The position numbers and the translations under genes were made by a program. The notes beneath the pieces were generated by a model, which worked only from the letters and a program-made list of their open reading frames with translations, did not search any database and was not told the DNA's origin. A DNA stretch of 64,000 nucleotides. It comes from Skeletonema tropicum (taxonomy: Eukaryota > Bacillariophyta > Thalassiosirophyceae > Thalassiosirales > Thalassiosiraceae). The stretch lies in assembly GCA_037178625.1 (NCBI GenBank), contig CM074139.1:806001-870000 (forward strand). Reading direction: 5' to 3'. This document shows, in pieces, positions 19,264 through 29,821 of this stretch. Positions within the stretch are counted from its first letter, which is position 1; each line of letters opens with the position of its first letter.

Positions 19264-21138
19264 TTACGTTTCAACAATAGTAGCCAACTGCAACAGCCGT
19301 TCCGCAACATTGCCATACTTTCGACTAGCACAAACAACATTCGCCCACCCCCTCACATTAGGCTCATTCGTCATACAATCCCCCGTAATGCGATACAATC
19401 CCGGAGCTTCCGTCACACCCTTCTTCTTCTCATTCTCATCCGGTAAACGTGTATCCAAATAACAATCATACCCCGTGTGATCCAACCACTCTGTCACTTC
19501 CAACAACGTCACACGAGGATGACCATTTTTGCCCCACATCCCATGTGGATGATCTCCCTTTTCCGAAAGGCCGGGATTGAATTCAAACATGACCATAATG
19601 GCACGATTCTCCGTCAAGACCTTCATGGCACCCTGAAGGACTGCTGGATCGAGTCCCTCTGCATCAATTTTGAGCATGTGAACCAATGGCAATTCCGAAG
19701 GTTTGGATGCTGGATAGGTCTCCTCTAAAAATGTATCAACAGTTACCACCGGAACAGAAATTGCATCAGTCGTACCCTCATCGACAATAGTGCATAATTC
19801 ATCTCCCACCGCATGAGCACATGCCGAATGCCATGCCATTTCTCCATTTTTATTGTGCATTCCCTTATTATGAATGATCCACTTTGCACCACCACCACCA
19901 CCTCCATTATTAGTAGTATCGTCTCGGGGAGGCATGAGCTTCCCATGAGCCCGCATCAACATGTCAAATGTTGCCGGACTAGGTTCAAAACAATGCACCT
20001 CCACATCCCTCACCGTCACCCTATCCTCATTCAATGCCTTTTTCGAGTCATTGCATACCCCACCATCTCGATCGAATTTGGTATTGTCCTCCTTGGCAAT
20101 GGTCCGTATGGCTGTTACAAGTGAATGAGGGTTCATATTGGTTCCTGGACTTAGTGCATCGAGAAAATCGGCGGAGGTGTACCCTTTGTTACATCCAATG
20201 TCTAATACTAGATATGGTTGTTGTTGTTGTTGTTGAGAAGAGGTGAGTGTAGCATCATGGAATAGAGTATCAATGTGATCCATCCAAACTTGATCGGGAC
20301 AAGCCGAATGTGACCACCATTCCGAAAAACGTTTTTGTAGTCGAGCGGATTGGAGAGTTTGTTGGTTGGGTGTGCAGGTGTGTCGATTGAGTTCTTTGTT
20401 ATTTGTCGATTTAATGCTGTTGAAAATTGTATATTGATTGATTGATTGATATGCCATGAGAGAGAGTGAGAGGGTGCGAATGATCAATATACACTGTTGT
20501 TTTCAACACCACTTGTTTGAAAAAAAAAAAGAAACACATGATGTGTACAAACTATAAAATGGAAACCGAACCTACCTCGATTGAACACCAACTGCACCAC
20601 TGCCACCAGCAGCACTGCCCAAAATGACAGAGGCACTACTACTCCGTTGAATATTCCTCGCATGCTTCATTTTTATTTTCATTTCATCCACCTTTTTCTG
20701 CATGGTTGTCACTTCGTTTCGTAATGTGACGAGACGATTTCGCAATTCTTGTTGCTCATCTTCGGTATCATTCTCTTTACTTGTGATTAATGCTTGTCCT
20801 GCCTCTATAGAATTGACACCACGTAACTTATTATCATTGCTTCTACCAACAGCCTTGGCTCGAATGGTAGCCACAGTTTCATGCTGCTTTTCACCCAGCC
20901 GTTGAATCAATTGCAAATTAATCCGAAGTAAAAAGTACACTAGTAAAATTAGTATGGATAGAAAGAGTGATTTGATGATTGTGGCAGTCTTGATTTTTTG
21001 TTTGGTAGTAGTAGTATTGGGGGTGGTGATGGGAGATTTGCGGGGGCTGCTTCGAAGGCGATGTTGTTGTTGTTGGGGTGTGGATGATGATGATCTGGAG
21101 TGCTGCCGAGAGGAGGAGGATGGAGAGGGTGTGTGCAT
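19264..21138 (-). CDS. Type II membrane FkbM-family methyltransferase (two exons)
   Basis: Model: exon 1 21138-20576 and exon 2 20416-19264, intron 20575-20417 (GTAGGT...TTTTCAACAG, phase 2), giving about 571 aa. Two open frames that look separate thus join. Exon 1: Ser/Gln-rich cytosolic tail, hydrophobic anchor (KSLFLSILILLVYFLL) and a coiled-coil stem. Exon 2: the methyltransferase, with LVLDIGCNKGYTS (SAM motif I), EVHCFEPSPATF and HMLKIDAEGLDPAVLQGA, the FkbM signature. FkbM enzymes O-methylate sugars or secondary metabolites. With this topology a Golgi glycan is the likely substrate (inference). If unspliced, exon 2 alone could start at ATG 20457 but would lack the anchor. Confidence 0.75.
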
Positions 21139-21823
21139 TTTGTTTGGAAATAATTTGAATTGTTATGTAGCCTGAGGAAAGGGAGGAGGAGCGGTGTTGG
21201 TTGCTGTTGCTTCAGCTTCAGTGGGCCGCTGCTTGCTATCGGGGGTAGACGAAGATATTGCTTGGGTTGCACCGCTGCCGTTTGCCGTTGGTAGGTGTTG
21301 TGGTTTGTGCCCAAATCCACAAGATGAAAAATTGAAAGGGGCACTTTCTCAAGATGAAATTACTACAAAGGAATCAGTACTTCTAATGAGAAGGTACTTG
21401 CTGATGAGAAAACAAAGAATCTCTGACTTCTTATCAAGTTGGCTTGCTATTTCTCAAGAAGTGATCTTCAACTCCATATATGTATTCTCATAGATCCCTT
21501 ATGATGTTGTATCTAGTCATTATCTCATGCGCAACAATATTCTATATGAGGTAGTATAGAGAGCTACATCATGGCCCAGCCACGCTCGCTTGCTTGTCAC
21601 CTCGTTGACACGGGGTCAATGTTAATGTTTATAAAAAGTAAACGTTCTACTTTACTTGGCTCCGGTTCAACACAAGTAGAGGGATAACATCGTACATGCA
21701 GCAAGGCTGTAAAGTCGCTCACTTGGATAATATTGATGGCTGAATGGAAAGAAAACATATCACACTTACTACAGCTTACGAGACATACTTATGTGTTTAA
21801 AGGCAAGCAAATGAATCTCTGTA
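21139..21823. other. Intergenic; 5' side of the FkbM gene
   Basis: It holds the FkbM gene promoter and the 3' end of the JmjC-like gene. Several short open frames here lack any recognisable feature. Confidence 0.4.
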
Positions 21824-22744
21824 TCATTTCCAACCTATGGTAACATGAGTAGATCCATGCTCAGGATCCCCAGTTGCAGCATGATGAACTCCTTGTGGGA
21901 TATACAACAAATCACCTTCGGTAAGAGTAACATTCCTCCAATCAGTAATACCACTTATAGTTTCGCCAAAGTTGTCATTTTGTATAATCCACTCCTTCCT
22001 CCCTTCCAATTGCAAAACGATGACTGGATAGGCATCGTAATGGATATTTAACGCAACTGCGGATGGACCACTGTGATAAATGTTCATTGACGTGCCCAAT
22101 TCCCCCTTCACTCCAAGTGCATGATCGATTTGCTCCTTTGTGTCGTGGAGGTAATCACCAGGTATGACGGGAATAATGGCCGATCCACCACCTGCGATAT
22201 ATTCAACCAAATCAGTATAGGATGTTGATTCCTTGTTCAGCATATCTTGACTTCCTCGTTTACGGAGTGATATCCAATCATTCGAATCATACAAGCTCAA
22301 TAAATCAAATCCAGACATGGGTGGTTTCAGAAGTTGTTGTTGTTGATGTTGATTATTATTTGTACATTGACGAGGAAAGTAGGCAACCCGACGTCCAAGT
22401 ATGTTTTTAAAGAAGTCGTTTCTAATCTCATTTGATCCGAATAGTGATGCTAATATATCATTTTCTTTCGTATCATAGTCGGTAGGGAGGTGTAATTCTG
22501 CTTGTCGATGCTGTAACGCACCGATATCATTGCATACAAATTCTTTGACACCATCGCCACTGTCATCGAATAATATTTGGTTTTCTGCTATTGCTGAGGG
22601 GGCGCTGGCTACGGTGGTGTCGTCACTTTCCGACATGGAAGCATGAGATCCAAACGGTGGTGTGATGAATGCAGCTGCACCAACTGCTGATGCAGCGACT
22701 GCAATAACGATGGTTGGTGTATCAGCTTTCATTCTATTCTTCAT
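21824..22744 (-). CDS. JmjC/cupin (ribosomal-oxygenase-like) protein with plastid-type leader
   Basis: The open frame starts at a TTG (22777). ATGs at 22744 and 22732 are likely starts; the latter gives MKADTPTIVIAVAASA ending at GAAA-FITPP, a signal peptide with an ASAFAP-like site. The catalytic core has ALNIHYDAYPVIVLQLEG (HxD metal ligands), RKEWII, then GDLLYIPQGVHHAATG with the distal His. This is the Cupin_4/JmjC layout of 2-oxoglutarate- and Fe(II)-dependent oxygenases. Known relatives hydroxylate ribosomal proteins. A plastid protein substrate is inferred from the leader alone. It contains a Gln-rich loop (HQQQQLL) with NNNQ. Confidence 0.75.
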   Translation of the reverse strand: MKNRMKADTPTIVIAVAASAVGAAAFITPPFGSHASMSESDDTTVASAPSAIAENQILFDDSGDGVKEFVCNDIGALQHRQAELHLPTDYDTKENDILASLFGSNEIRNDFFKNILGRRVAYFPRQCTNNNQHQQQQLLKPPMSGFDLLSLYDSNDWISLRKRGSQDMLNKESTSYTDLVEYIAGGGSAIIPVIPGDYLHDTKEQIDHALGVKGELGTSMNIYHSGPSAVALNIHYDAYPVIVLQLEGRKEWIIQNDNFGETISGITDWRNVTLTEGDLLYIPQGVHHAATGDPEHGSTHVTIGWK

Positions 22745-23349
22745 AGAAGTATGTAGTGTGAACATGCAACGTGCCAATCCAAATCAAGGGCAAGTACAAG
22801 AAGTAGTGTATTGCATGATTATGATGTCGATGTCAGTTTCGATGCTTTTGCTTTGCTTAACCACGTACTTGCTGTGACACTTGACAGATGACATTTCATT
22901 CATTGTTGCGTTGGTATCTGACACGTTTGATTGGGTTCAAATGATCAAATTGAAATAAAGATGACACAAAAGGTAGGAGTGTCAGACAATAATTGGTGGG
23001 GACAAAGCAATCATTCTTATTATGTTCCAATTCACTGTGAGACGCCAATTTTGACAGCGGTATTATGAGGAGAGAAAGATTGGGTAGTATTTATGGTCTG
23101 CCTACATACAGTCAGATGAGTTGGCTATCTCCTCCTTGGTCCTTGGTGAGCCCAGGGTGAGCCAGTAAACGATGAATATCATACTTTTTGCACATGTAGT
23201 CATCAATGCAGACAACGGCACGAGGGTTGAGGCGAATGGGGCATGTTGATAATGTACAAATCTAAAGTATCGTCAATTTATTCATAAACACTTGAGGAGC
23301 TCAGCTCAGCTCCAACACGAAGAGACAACTCATACATCCAGCCTGCTCC
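22745..23349. other. Intergenic
   Basis: It covers the promoter of the JmjC-like gene and the 3' region of the first EF-hand gene. No ORF or repeat is supportable. Confidence 0.4.
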
Positions 23350-24027
23350 TCACACCAACAAACCCATATCACCTCCGTTATTCTTGGCCAACTTCACCAA
23401 GTTCGTCTTCAACGTTCTTGGAGCCTCATCCATAAACTCCTCCAACGATATCATACCATCCTTGTTCACATCCGCCCTATTAAAGATTCCATTGACCTGC
23501 TTCTCCTTCAGCCACTTGAAGCCCAACAATGAGAGTGCTACTGCCAACTCCTCCCTGTCAATGTAGCCGGAGTTGTCTGCATCAACGTATTTGAATAATT
23601 GTTGAAGAACTGCCTGGCCGAAAGCCGAGTCGGAAGTGCCGACGAAAGATTTAATGAGGTCGGAATGGATCGAGATTACCTTTGCTCGGACTTTGTTCAA
23701 TTGCTCTTGACCAAGGACGGCGCCAGCAGCTACAACAATGGGTGAGAATACACCTTCTTTATGGGCGGCGTTTGCCTTCTTCTTTGGTGCAGGTGTCTTT
23801 TTTGCGGGAGCGACGGGTGTGGGTGGAATGTCCATGATGAGTTTGGATGCTTCAGGTGCTTCGGTAACGGCGGTGTCGGCGGTTACGGTGTCCATGCCGC
23901 TCTCTTCGTCTGTGGCGAAGAGAGGTCTGTGATAGATGGTTCTGGAGGGTGCGATGACAAAGGCTGATGCACCGTGTGCTGCGGAGAGCGCCATGACGGC
24001 AAGGAGTGTTTGCTTGTTGTTCATCAT
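23350..24027 (-). CDS. Plastid-targeted EF-hand protein, paralog 1
   Basis: 225 aa, ATG 24027 (a second ATG follows). The signal peptide ends at a textbook plastid motif, GASA-FVIAPSR. A Lys/Pro/Ala linker (APAKKTPAPKKKANAAHK) leads to a hydrophobic segment (FSPIVVAAGAVLG), then helix HSDLIKSFVGTSD. Two canonical EF-hand loops follow: DADNSGYIDREE and DVNKDGMISLEE, with the invariant Gly and the -Z Glu. The C-terminus KNNGGDMGLLV is shared by all three paralogs. Calcium binding is inferred from the loops. The role is unknown, perhaps a plastid Ca sensor. Confidence 0.85.
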   Translation of the reverse strand: MMNNKQTLLAVMALSAAHGASAFVIAPSRTIYHRPLFATDEESGMDTVTADTAVTEAPEASKLIMDIPPTPVAPAKKTPAPKKKANAAHKEGVFSPIVVAAGAVLGQEQLNKVRAKVISIHSDLIKSFVGTSDSAFGQAVLQQLFKYVDADNSGYIDREELAVALSLLGFKWLKEKQVNGIFNRADVNKDGMISLEEFMDEAPRTLKTNLVKLAKNNGGDMGLLV

Positions 24028-24656
24028 TGTAGGTTGAGCTCTTAGCTTTTAATTTATGTTGTGTCCCTTCTGTCGGCGCTAGAGAGTAGTCATTACACTT
24101 CTTAATCTCTTCTTTGCTGCATGCAACTCTCGAATAAACGTGGTCGGTGGATTCGATCGATCGAGATCATTGTGCTCTTGCGAGCTGCGAAGGCAGAATT
24201 CAACTCGATGGCAGCAGATGCTGAGTTGGAATTTTTTCATTTTTCTAGCACACGTCAGATGATGCTGACGCACGCTTATCCCACCTTCACATGTCTAACC
24301 GCGACTTACACGGGAATGTTGAATCATCCTAGCTTCATGCGGCGCCTGTGGACAAATCCGATCCGAATGAACAGTGCTGAAAGCATTCTGTCGAGAGCCT
24401 CCTTAAAATAGAAGTAAATACCAAGGCGATGAGGTAACAGAAGAAGCTTTTTCATAAGGTACAACACGAGCAGATCGAGAGTCGATAAGCCCGCCGGTGC
24501 CGCTGCTAATCCATACATAACACTAGCAGTGACTACAAATCAGTGATGTAACATTCAAATCTATAGTATTTCAGTACAAGTTAATTAATCTAAACAATCT
24601 TGCTTTTCTTTCAGTCTATTCATGTACACTCAAGCCAACCAGGCTGCGGCTCCTCT
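24028..24656. promoter_or_regulatory. Intergenic upstream of EF-hand paralog 1
   Basis: It contains the likely promoter (24028-24350), including a GATCGATCGAGATC tract at about 24155 and an ACGTCAG at about 24254. The rest is 3' of paralog 2. No ORF is supported. Confidence 0.4.
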
Positions 24657-25346
24657 TTACACCAACAAACCCATTTCACCCCCATTGTTCTTAGCCAACT
24701 TTACCAAGTTTGTCTTCAATGTTCTTGGAGCCTCTGCCAAGAATTCCTCCAATGATAACATACCATCTCCATTCACATCAGCCCTCTTGAAGATTCCATT
24801 GACCTGCTTCTCCTTGAGCCACTTGAAGCCCAACGATGATAGAGCTGCAGATAACTCTTCCTTGTCAATGTAGCCTGACTTATCAGCGTCGACGTATTTG
24901 AATAGTTGCTGAAGGACTCCCTGCCCGAAAGCAGAGTCGGAAGTGCCGACGAAGGATTTGATGAGGTCGGAATGGATTGAGATCGCTTTGGCTCGAACTT
25001 TGTTGAGTTGCTCTTGACCAAGGATGGTGCTTGCAGCTATGACAATGGGAGAGAAGATACCTTCTTTATGGGCAGCGTTTGCCTTCTTCTTGGGTACTGG
25101 TGACTTCTTTTGGGCTGCGACGGGTGCCACTACCGGGATGTCCATGATGACTTCCGATGCTTCAGATGGAGTGGCGGTCACATCGTCAAGAATGTTGGTC
25201 ATCGCGCTTTCCTCGGTTGTAGAGAGGAGTGGTCTGCTGCGGCTGATAGTGTTGCGTGTTGATGTGTTGACGACAAATGCCGATGAGCCGTGTGCTGCAG
25301 AGAGTGCCATGATGGCGACGAGTGCAGTTTGCTTGTTCTTCATCAT
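24657..25346 (-). CDS. Plastid-targeted EF-hand protein, paralog 2
   Basis: 229 aa, ATG 25346. It has the same design as paralog 1: signal peptide to GSSA-FVVNTSTR, Lys/Pro linker, hydrophobic patch FSPIVIAASTILG, then two EF-hand loops (DADKSGYIDKEE and DVNGDGMLSLEE). Several protein blocks are identical to the neighbours, so this is recent tandem duplication. The FVGTSDSAFGQ segment before the first EF hand is invariant. It is divergently paired with paralog 3. Confidence 0.85.
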   Translation of the reverse strand: MMKNKQTALVAIMALSAAHGSSAFVVNTSTRNTISRSRPLLSTTEESAMTNILDDVTATPSEASEVIMDIPVVAPVAAQKKSPVPKKKANAAHKEGIFSPIVIAASTILGQEQLNKVRAKAISIHSDLIKSFVGTSDSAFGQGVLQQLFKYVDADKSGYIDKEELSAALSSLGFKWLKEKQVNGIFKRADVNGDGMLSLEEFLAEAPRTLKTNLVKLAKNNGGEMGLLV

Positions 25347-25962
25347 CTTGAGTGGTGAGTTGTGTTACTTTTGAATTCAATAGTTGTGAGCTTTATTCTT
25401 CTGAATAATTTATGAGCTGTATAGTGATTTCCAACAAACATATTGCAACTGATGCAAGATTGGAAATATTGAGTTGGCAAGGGCGTGTTGTGTGTACGAA
25501 TCGATGCTGGAGCAGTTGCTGCTGAGTTGGTGTGTCTTTCGAGTTCAATCGGCAGCTTTTATGTCACGTATTCATCCGTTCAGACATCACATACGGCACT
25601 CAGAACACGTCAGACACAAATTTCTCTTTTGCATTCCGATTCTGGCTGCGCTGCCGAGCAGCTTGGCGATGGCGGAGCAAGGCACGCAAGTTCACGTGCC
25701 GACCACGTTCTTGCCAACTCAATCCATGCACTCTCGACGATAATTGCACGACGTACGACACACTGGATGGAGTTGCGCGTATTGTGATCCTCTCCTCCAT
25801 GTTCCTCGCTTGAATCTCGAAATCTTGGCTGATCTCAGAGCCACCAACTCGACATAAATTTAAAATTACTTGAAAGATCAAAAGAAATATTTTAGATCAT
25901 AACACTTCTACTGAACACGATACAAAGGACGATACAATAGACAAATTAGATAACAACACAAG
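25347..25962. promoter_or_regulatory. Shared divergent promoter of EF-hand paralogs 2 and 3
   Basis: 616 bp lie between the two start codons. GAGTTGGCAAGGGCGTG (25471-25487) is mirrored by an inverted copy at 25703-25720 (CCACGTTCTTGCCAACTC), so the same element faces each gene. An ACGTCAG lies near 25606. A dense set of open frames on both strands here is not coding-like. Confidence 0.5.
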
Positions 25963-26709
25963 ATGGTGAACAATAAGCAAACTGCACTCGTGGCCATCAT
26001 GGCAATCTCCGCAGCACATGGCTCATCGGCATATGTCGTCAACACATCAACACGCAACACTATCAGCCGCAGCAGACCACTCTTCTCTACAATCGAGGAT
26101 AGCACAGAAAGAATAGCAGATGCCTACCAACAAGTAGCCGAAGTGACCGCTTCTGTCGAAAAAGCTGCTGCTGAAGCACAGGCTGCTGCCGAAGCATCGG
26201 AGGAAGCATCCAAACTCATCATGGACATTCCACCCACACCTGTCGCACCCGCAAAGAAGAAGTCACCTGCTCCAAAGAAGAAGGCGAATCCCGCCCATAA
26301 AGAAGGTGTATTCTCACCCATTGTTGTAGCTGCCGGCACCATCCTCGGTCAAGAGCAATTGAACAAAATACGAGGACAGGTAATCACAATCCATTCTGAT
26401 CTCATCAAATCTTTCGTCGGCACTTCCGACTCTGCTTTCGGCCAGGCAGTCCTTCGTCAATTATTCAACATTGTTGATGCAGACAACTCCGGCTACATTG
26501 ACAGGGAGGAGTTGGCAGTAGCACTCTCATTGTTGGGCTTCAAGTGGCTCAAGGAGAAGCAGGTCAATGCGATCTTTGATAGGGCCGATGTGAACAAGGA
26601 TGGTATGATATCTTTGGAAGAGTTTATGGACGAGGCTCCAAGAACACTAAAGACGAACTTGGTGAAGTTGGCCAAGAATAACGGAGGTGATATGGGTTTG
26701 TTGGTGTAA
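25963..26709 (+). CDS. Plastid-targeted EF-hand protein, paralog 3 (inverted)
   Basis: 248 aa, ATG 25963. It matches paralogs 1 and 2, with a mutated cleavage motif (GSSA-YVVNTSTR, Tyr instead of Phe) and an extra Ala/Glu helix after it (VEKAAAEAQAAAEASEE). The first EF loop is preceded by LFNIVDADNSGYIDREE and the second is DVNKDGMISLEE. In diatoms Phe at +1 strongly favours plastid import. Tyr is sometimes tolerated, so its location could differ from the other two. Confidence 0.85.
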   Translation: MVNNKQTALVAIMAISAAHGSSAYVVNTSTRNTISRSRPLFSTIEDSTERIADAYQQVAEVTASVEKAAAEAQAAAEASEEASKLIMDIPPTPVAPAKKKSPAPKKKANPAHKEGVFSPIVVAAGTILGQEQLNKIRGQVITIHSDLIKSFVGTSDSAFGQAVLRQLFNIVDADNSGYIDREELAVALSLLGFKWLKEKQVNAIFDRADVNKDGMISLEEFMDEAPRTLKTNLVKLAKNNGGDMGLLV

Positions 26710-27402
26710 AGAAGAGGAAGTATGAGGAGAGACTGTTGATGTTGAGATATGAAGTTGACCACTTGGGTGTCTTCAACTAATTGGTTCTGTGTTCTTTTTG
26801 ATAGTGACTACCGTGACATAATCTTTTTGAAGAAAGCTTCCTCGGATGTGCAAAAGGTGGTGGTCTCTCATATGACGCAAGTGTGGCTCCAACTTCTCTG
26901 TAGTTTATCCTTGGCTAGATGAACTTGTAAAAATTTACTATAGATTTGTATGCTTGATGAAATATTTGTCGTCTATCTTTGATGTTGTAATTCATGTTGC
27001 ACGCAATGCCTTGTTCAATCGTCTCTGATTACATGACCAAGCTTTGTTTCTTGTGTACGACAGATAAGTATTGTTTCAAATATCTTAGGGCTAATCAGTG
27101 TGTAGAACATCATCTATTTCTATTCTAATCTTGTCTCTCTTAACATGTGAAAGATCTAAACTCTATCGAAGGTATAGCTTCTGCCTGTTGGCAATGCCTG
27201 TGGCAGTGTGGGAAATCGGAGAAGGCTCAAAAGATTCAAACTAATTCGTCGGAACAAAGACAAATCAGAAGCAGGCTGCTGCTGCCACGGGTTCTAAGGC
27301 CTACGTAGGAATTCAAATCCTCGTAGAAATGTACATAGGCTACCTTACGTACGTATTTTCTAAGTAACACCTCTACTTATGTACATAATCCTAAGTAACA
27401 TT
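26710..27402. other. Intergenic
   Basis: 3' regions of two convergent genes. No ORF, tRNA or repeat is recognised apart from TACGTA-rich sequence at 27300-27370. Confidence 0.4.
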
Positions 27403-28940
27403 TTAGTCATCTCCGTCAATGGCAGCAGCAATATCAGCCATAGTGAATGAATCTCCCAGTTCAGTCTGCAAATTGGCAATAGCCTGTGTGCGCCTCTCCT
27501 TTTTCACATTGTCCGCGTCAATGGAAGATGCCTTTCGTTTCCTATTACGAACACCAACGAATCGTGTCCTTACTTTCTTCATGGATGCAATTGTCTCGGC
27601 AAGTCGTGATGCCACATCTCGTTTGGCTCCAAGTTCTCCCTGCTTCTTCAATGACAGCCCCTTCCACTGAGTATCTCTTACCCCCCCCAGTTTGATGCGC
27701 ATGCTCTACCCAATACTCCAAATAAGGAGCTATCCCACCAGGGAATCTCTTCATTTGCTTGGTAACGACAGTTTCAACTCCATGACCTTTCGGAGTGACA
27801 CTCAACTTCAATTCTCTCCACTTCGTCATGACAACATCAATATCTTTTTGCAACTGATCACAAAATTCATCCGTAGGATCCAGCTCGTGAATGCAAGCGA
27901 AAATACTATCCCAAGCCTGCAACAAATCTCCAACATCTTTGCACAAGCTTGCTGATTTTTCTTTCGAATCTTCACGCCCCTCCGTCTGAAACAATAGTGC
28001 AATCCGTTCCATTATCTCCTTGGAATCAAGCATGAGACGAATAATATTAACACCGTTAAATTTTCCACCATGGTAACTACCTCGATCTACATTGTGTTCC
28101 TTAAAGATCTGTTCACATTTACTGTAGAATGAAGTCTCCGACACCTTCCTTGCTTTCCGCAGAGCCAGTATTTTAGTCGGCGCATCTTTGATTGCACTCT
28201 TCAGCCTAGCTATCTCCTCTTCGAATTTAGTTTTGACTTGTAGCAACCCTGCTCGGCAATCTTCTGCATCCTTCTTCTCACTAGCCTTTGCTTTGTATTC
28301 ATCCGAGTTCGCTTGTAAGCGTTTCATATCCTGCTTTAGTCCCTTGAGAGTCTCTTTCAGCTCGACTAATTTCAATCCACCATTCATTGCATTGACCCAA
28401 ACACTGAAGTCTTGCTCCTGGGTTTGTAGAAGTCTCTTGTTTGCAGGGATAGAGTTGCGCAGTTGCATCTCCTCTTGAGGAATTGGTTCGATGTCAGCAT
28501 CCTTTTCCCAATCCAAGCACATTGTATTTAATCCCCCCCAAAGTTTTGTCACACACACCCTCGTTTTGCTTGTTTCTCAACTTGTACATGTCAAAGAAAT
28601 CATCCCACCCTTTGTTGTTGATCCTAGCTATATTGCCGTGCTTTTCTACCAGCCCGCACCCAATAAGGATAGCAGCATACTGCCGCGGACACAATTGCAA
28701 CTCCAGTGACAAGCTCCACTTGTGACGCCCTTGGATGGTGAGGCAAGTTACATCTTTCTCAAGAGCATCTGCCGCATGAGTTAAATATCCGGAAAAAGCT
28801 TTTCGCATTGTGTACATTTGCGATGAAACATCACTTTCAACTACCTTTGGTGCCTCCCCGCGAATACGGCTTGACATGCGCCGGGTAGGGGGGCATTTGG
28901 CATCCTTGTTAGTGGATTTATTCCTTTTATTCTTTACCAT
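27403..28940 (-). pseudogene. Unknown coiled-coil protein, frameshifted at two homopolymers
   Basis: Three open frames lie head to tail on the minus strand: 28940-28494, 28558-27545 and 27702-27403. They join if one base is dropped from the C7 run at 28533-28539 and one from the C8 run at 27681-27688. The reading then passes from GVCDKTLGG to LNTMCLDWEKDAD, and from EHAHQTGG to VRDTQWKGLSLKK. The roughly 510-aa product has a basic N-terminus (ATG 28940, MVKNKRNKS), a long central coiled coil (LKQDMKRLQ to ARLKSAIKD) and a basic tail (RNRKRKASS). No family was recognised. It is either a real gene with two assembly errors or a decaying one. Confidence 0.55.
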
Positions 28941-29821
28941 TGTATCCGCGTAAGAAAGGGGGGATCTAGCGATATTTTTTTGGTGCCAAATATAATGTGA
29001 TGTTGTTATCTCCTGGCCAAGTTTTTAAATGATGGATTCCAAATGGTGTTGAGAGTCGACTACTAAAAAACTTAGCCAGTACATGAAAATACGGCAAAGT
29101 TATTCGTACTGCTGCAAAGTGCACCATGGAGGGGATGATGTTGTGCATCGGAGAAGTGGTAGGTTGGTGGTGGTGGATGGCGAGTGGGCAAAAAGTGGTG
29201 GCGATGCACTGGGATGTTATTTTTTGACTGGGATCTACAAAAAAATATGAATTTGTCCTTGACACGTCATAATTTTGTCATAAAACACGTCACGTACTAT
29301 TCCTACTTTGATACTCCTACTTTTGGACTTAGGCGGGGAGGCTTAGAACCCGTGGCTGCCTTCATTCTGCTGAAGCCTTGCGCCGATCGGGAGTAGGCTC
29401 AAAGCTTTAAGCTCAAACATTAAGTTCAAGTAGGAGTACTTGGGTATCGATACTTTTATATTCAAATCGATTCAAACCATTCAAAATTGTTCTGGTGGGT
29501 CACACAACACGTCATCAATCGGGACTCGGGACTTTTGGACAATGTTGCGTCACCAAACACGTCATTGTTCGGGACTCGGGACTACTTGGACACGTTGCGT
29601 CACCAACCACGTAATCGTGGCTCTTGATTATGACGTAAGCACCCCGATTTTAGATCTAAAACGACACCAGAATGAGAATCGAGAATCCTTTTTTGCATGC
29701 AACTTTATTTTTCATCCAACTCCGAATTCCCGGATTGATTCCATCGATCTCTCCTATTGTATTGTACCCTTCTCCTACCTCCCATAATAACTCCAAAACC
29801 ATCGTCATAACATAAGCAAGA
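28941..29821 (+). promoter_or_regulatory. Upstream region of the plastid terminal oxidase gene, CRE-like cluster
   Basis: Seven ACGTCA, GCGTCA or TGACGT hexamers occur at 29264, 29287, 29509, 29547, 29559, 29597 and 29631. In Phaeodactylum, TGACGT, ACGTCA and TGACGC are the CO2/cAMP-responsive elements bound by a bZIP factor. Regulation of this gene by them is inference. There is no supportable ORF in the stretch. Confidence 0.5.
29509..29608. repeat. Tandem duplication of a 50-bp unit
   Basis: Units 29509-29558 and 29559-29608 share ACGTCAT, CGGGACTCGGGACT and GTTGCGTCACCAA; a third partial unit starts at 29609 with ACGTAATCG. Each unit carries one ACGTCA and one GCGTCA. Confidence 0.85.

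Noticed and set aside
20949..21344. 131-codon minus-strand open frame
   Set aside because: It overlaps exon 1 of the FkbM gene in another frame and is low-complexity.
25474..25881. Several overlapping open frames between the EF-hand genes
   Set aside because: They occur in many frames on both strands, with no signal or domain. The region fits a divergent promoter.
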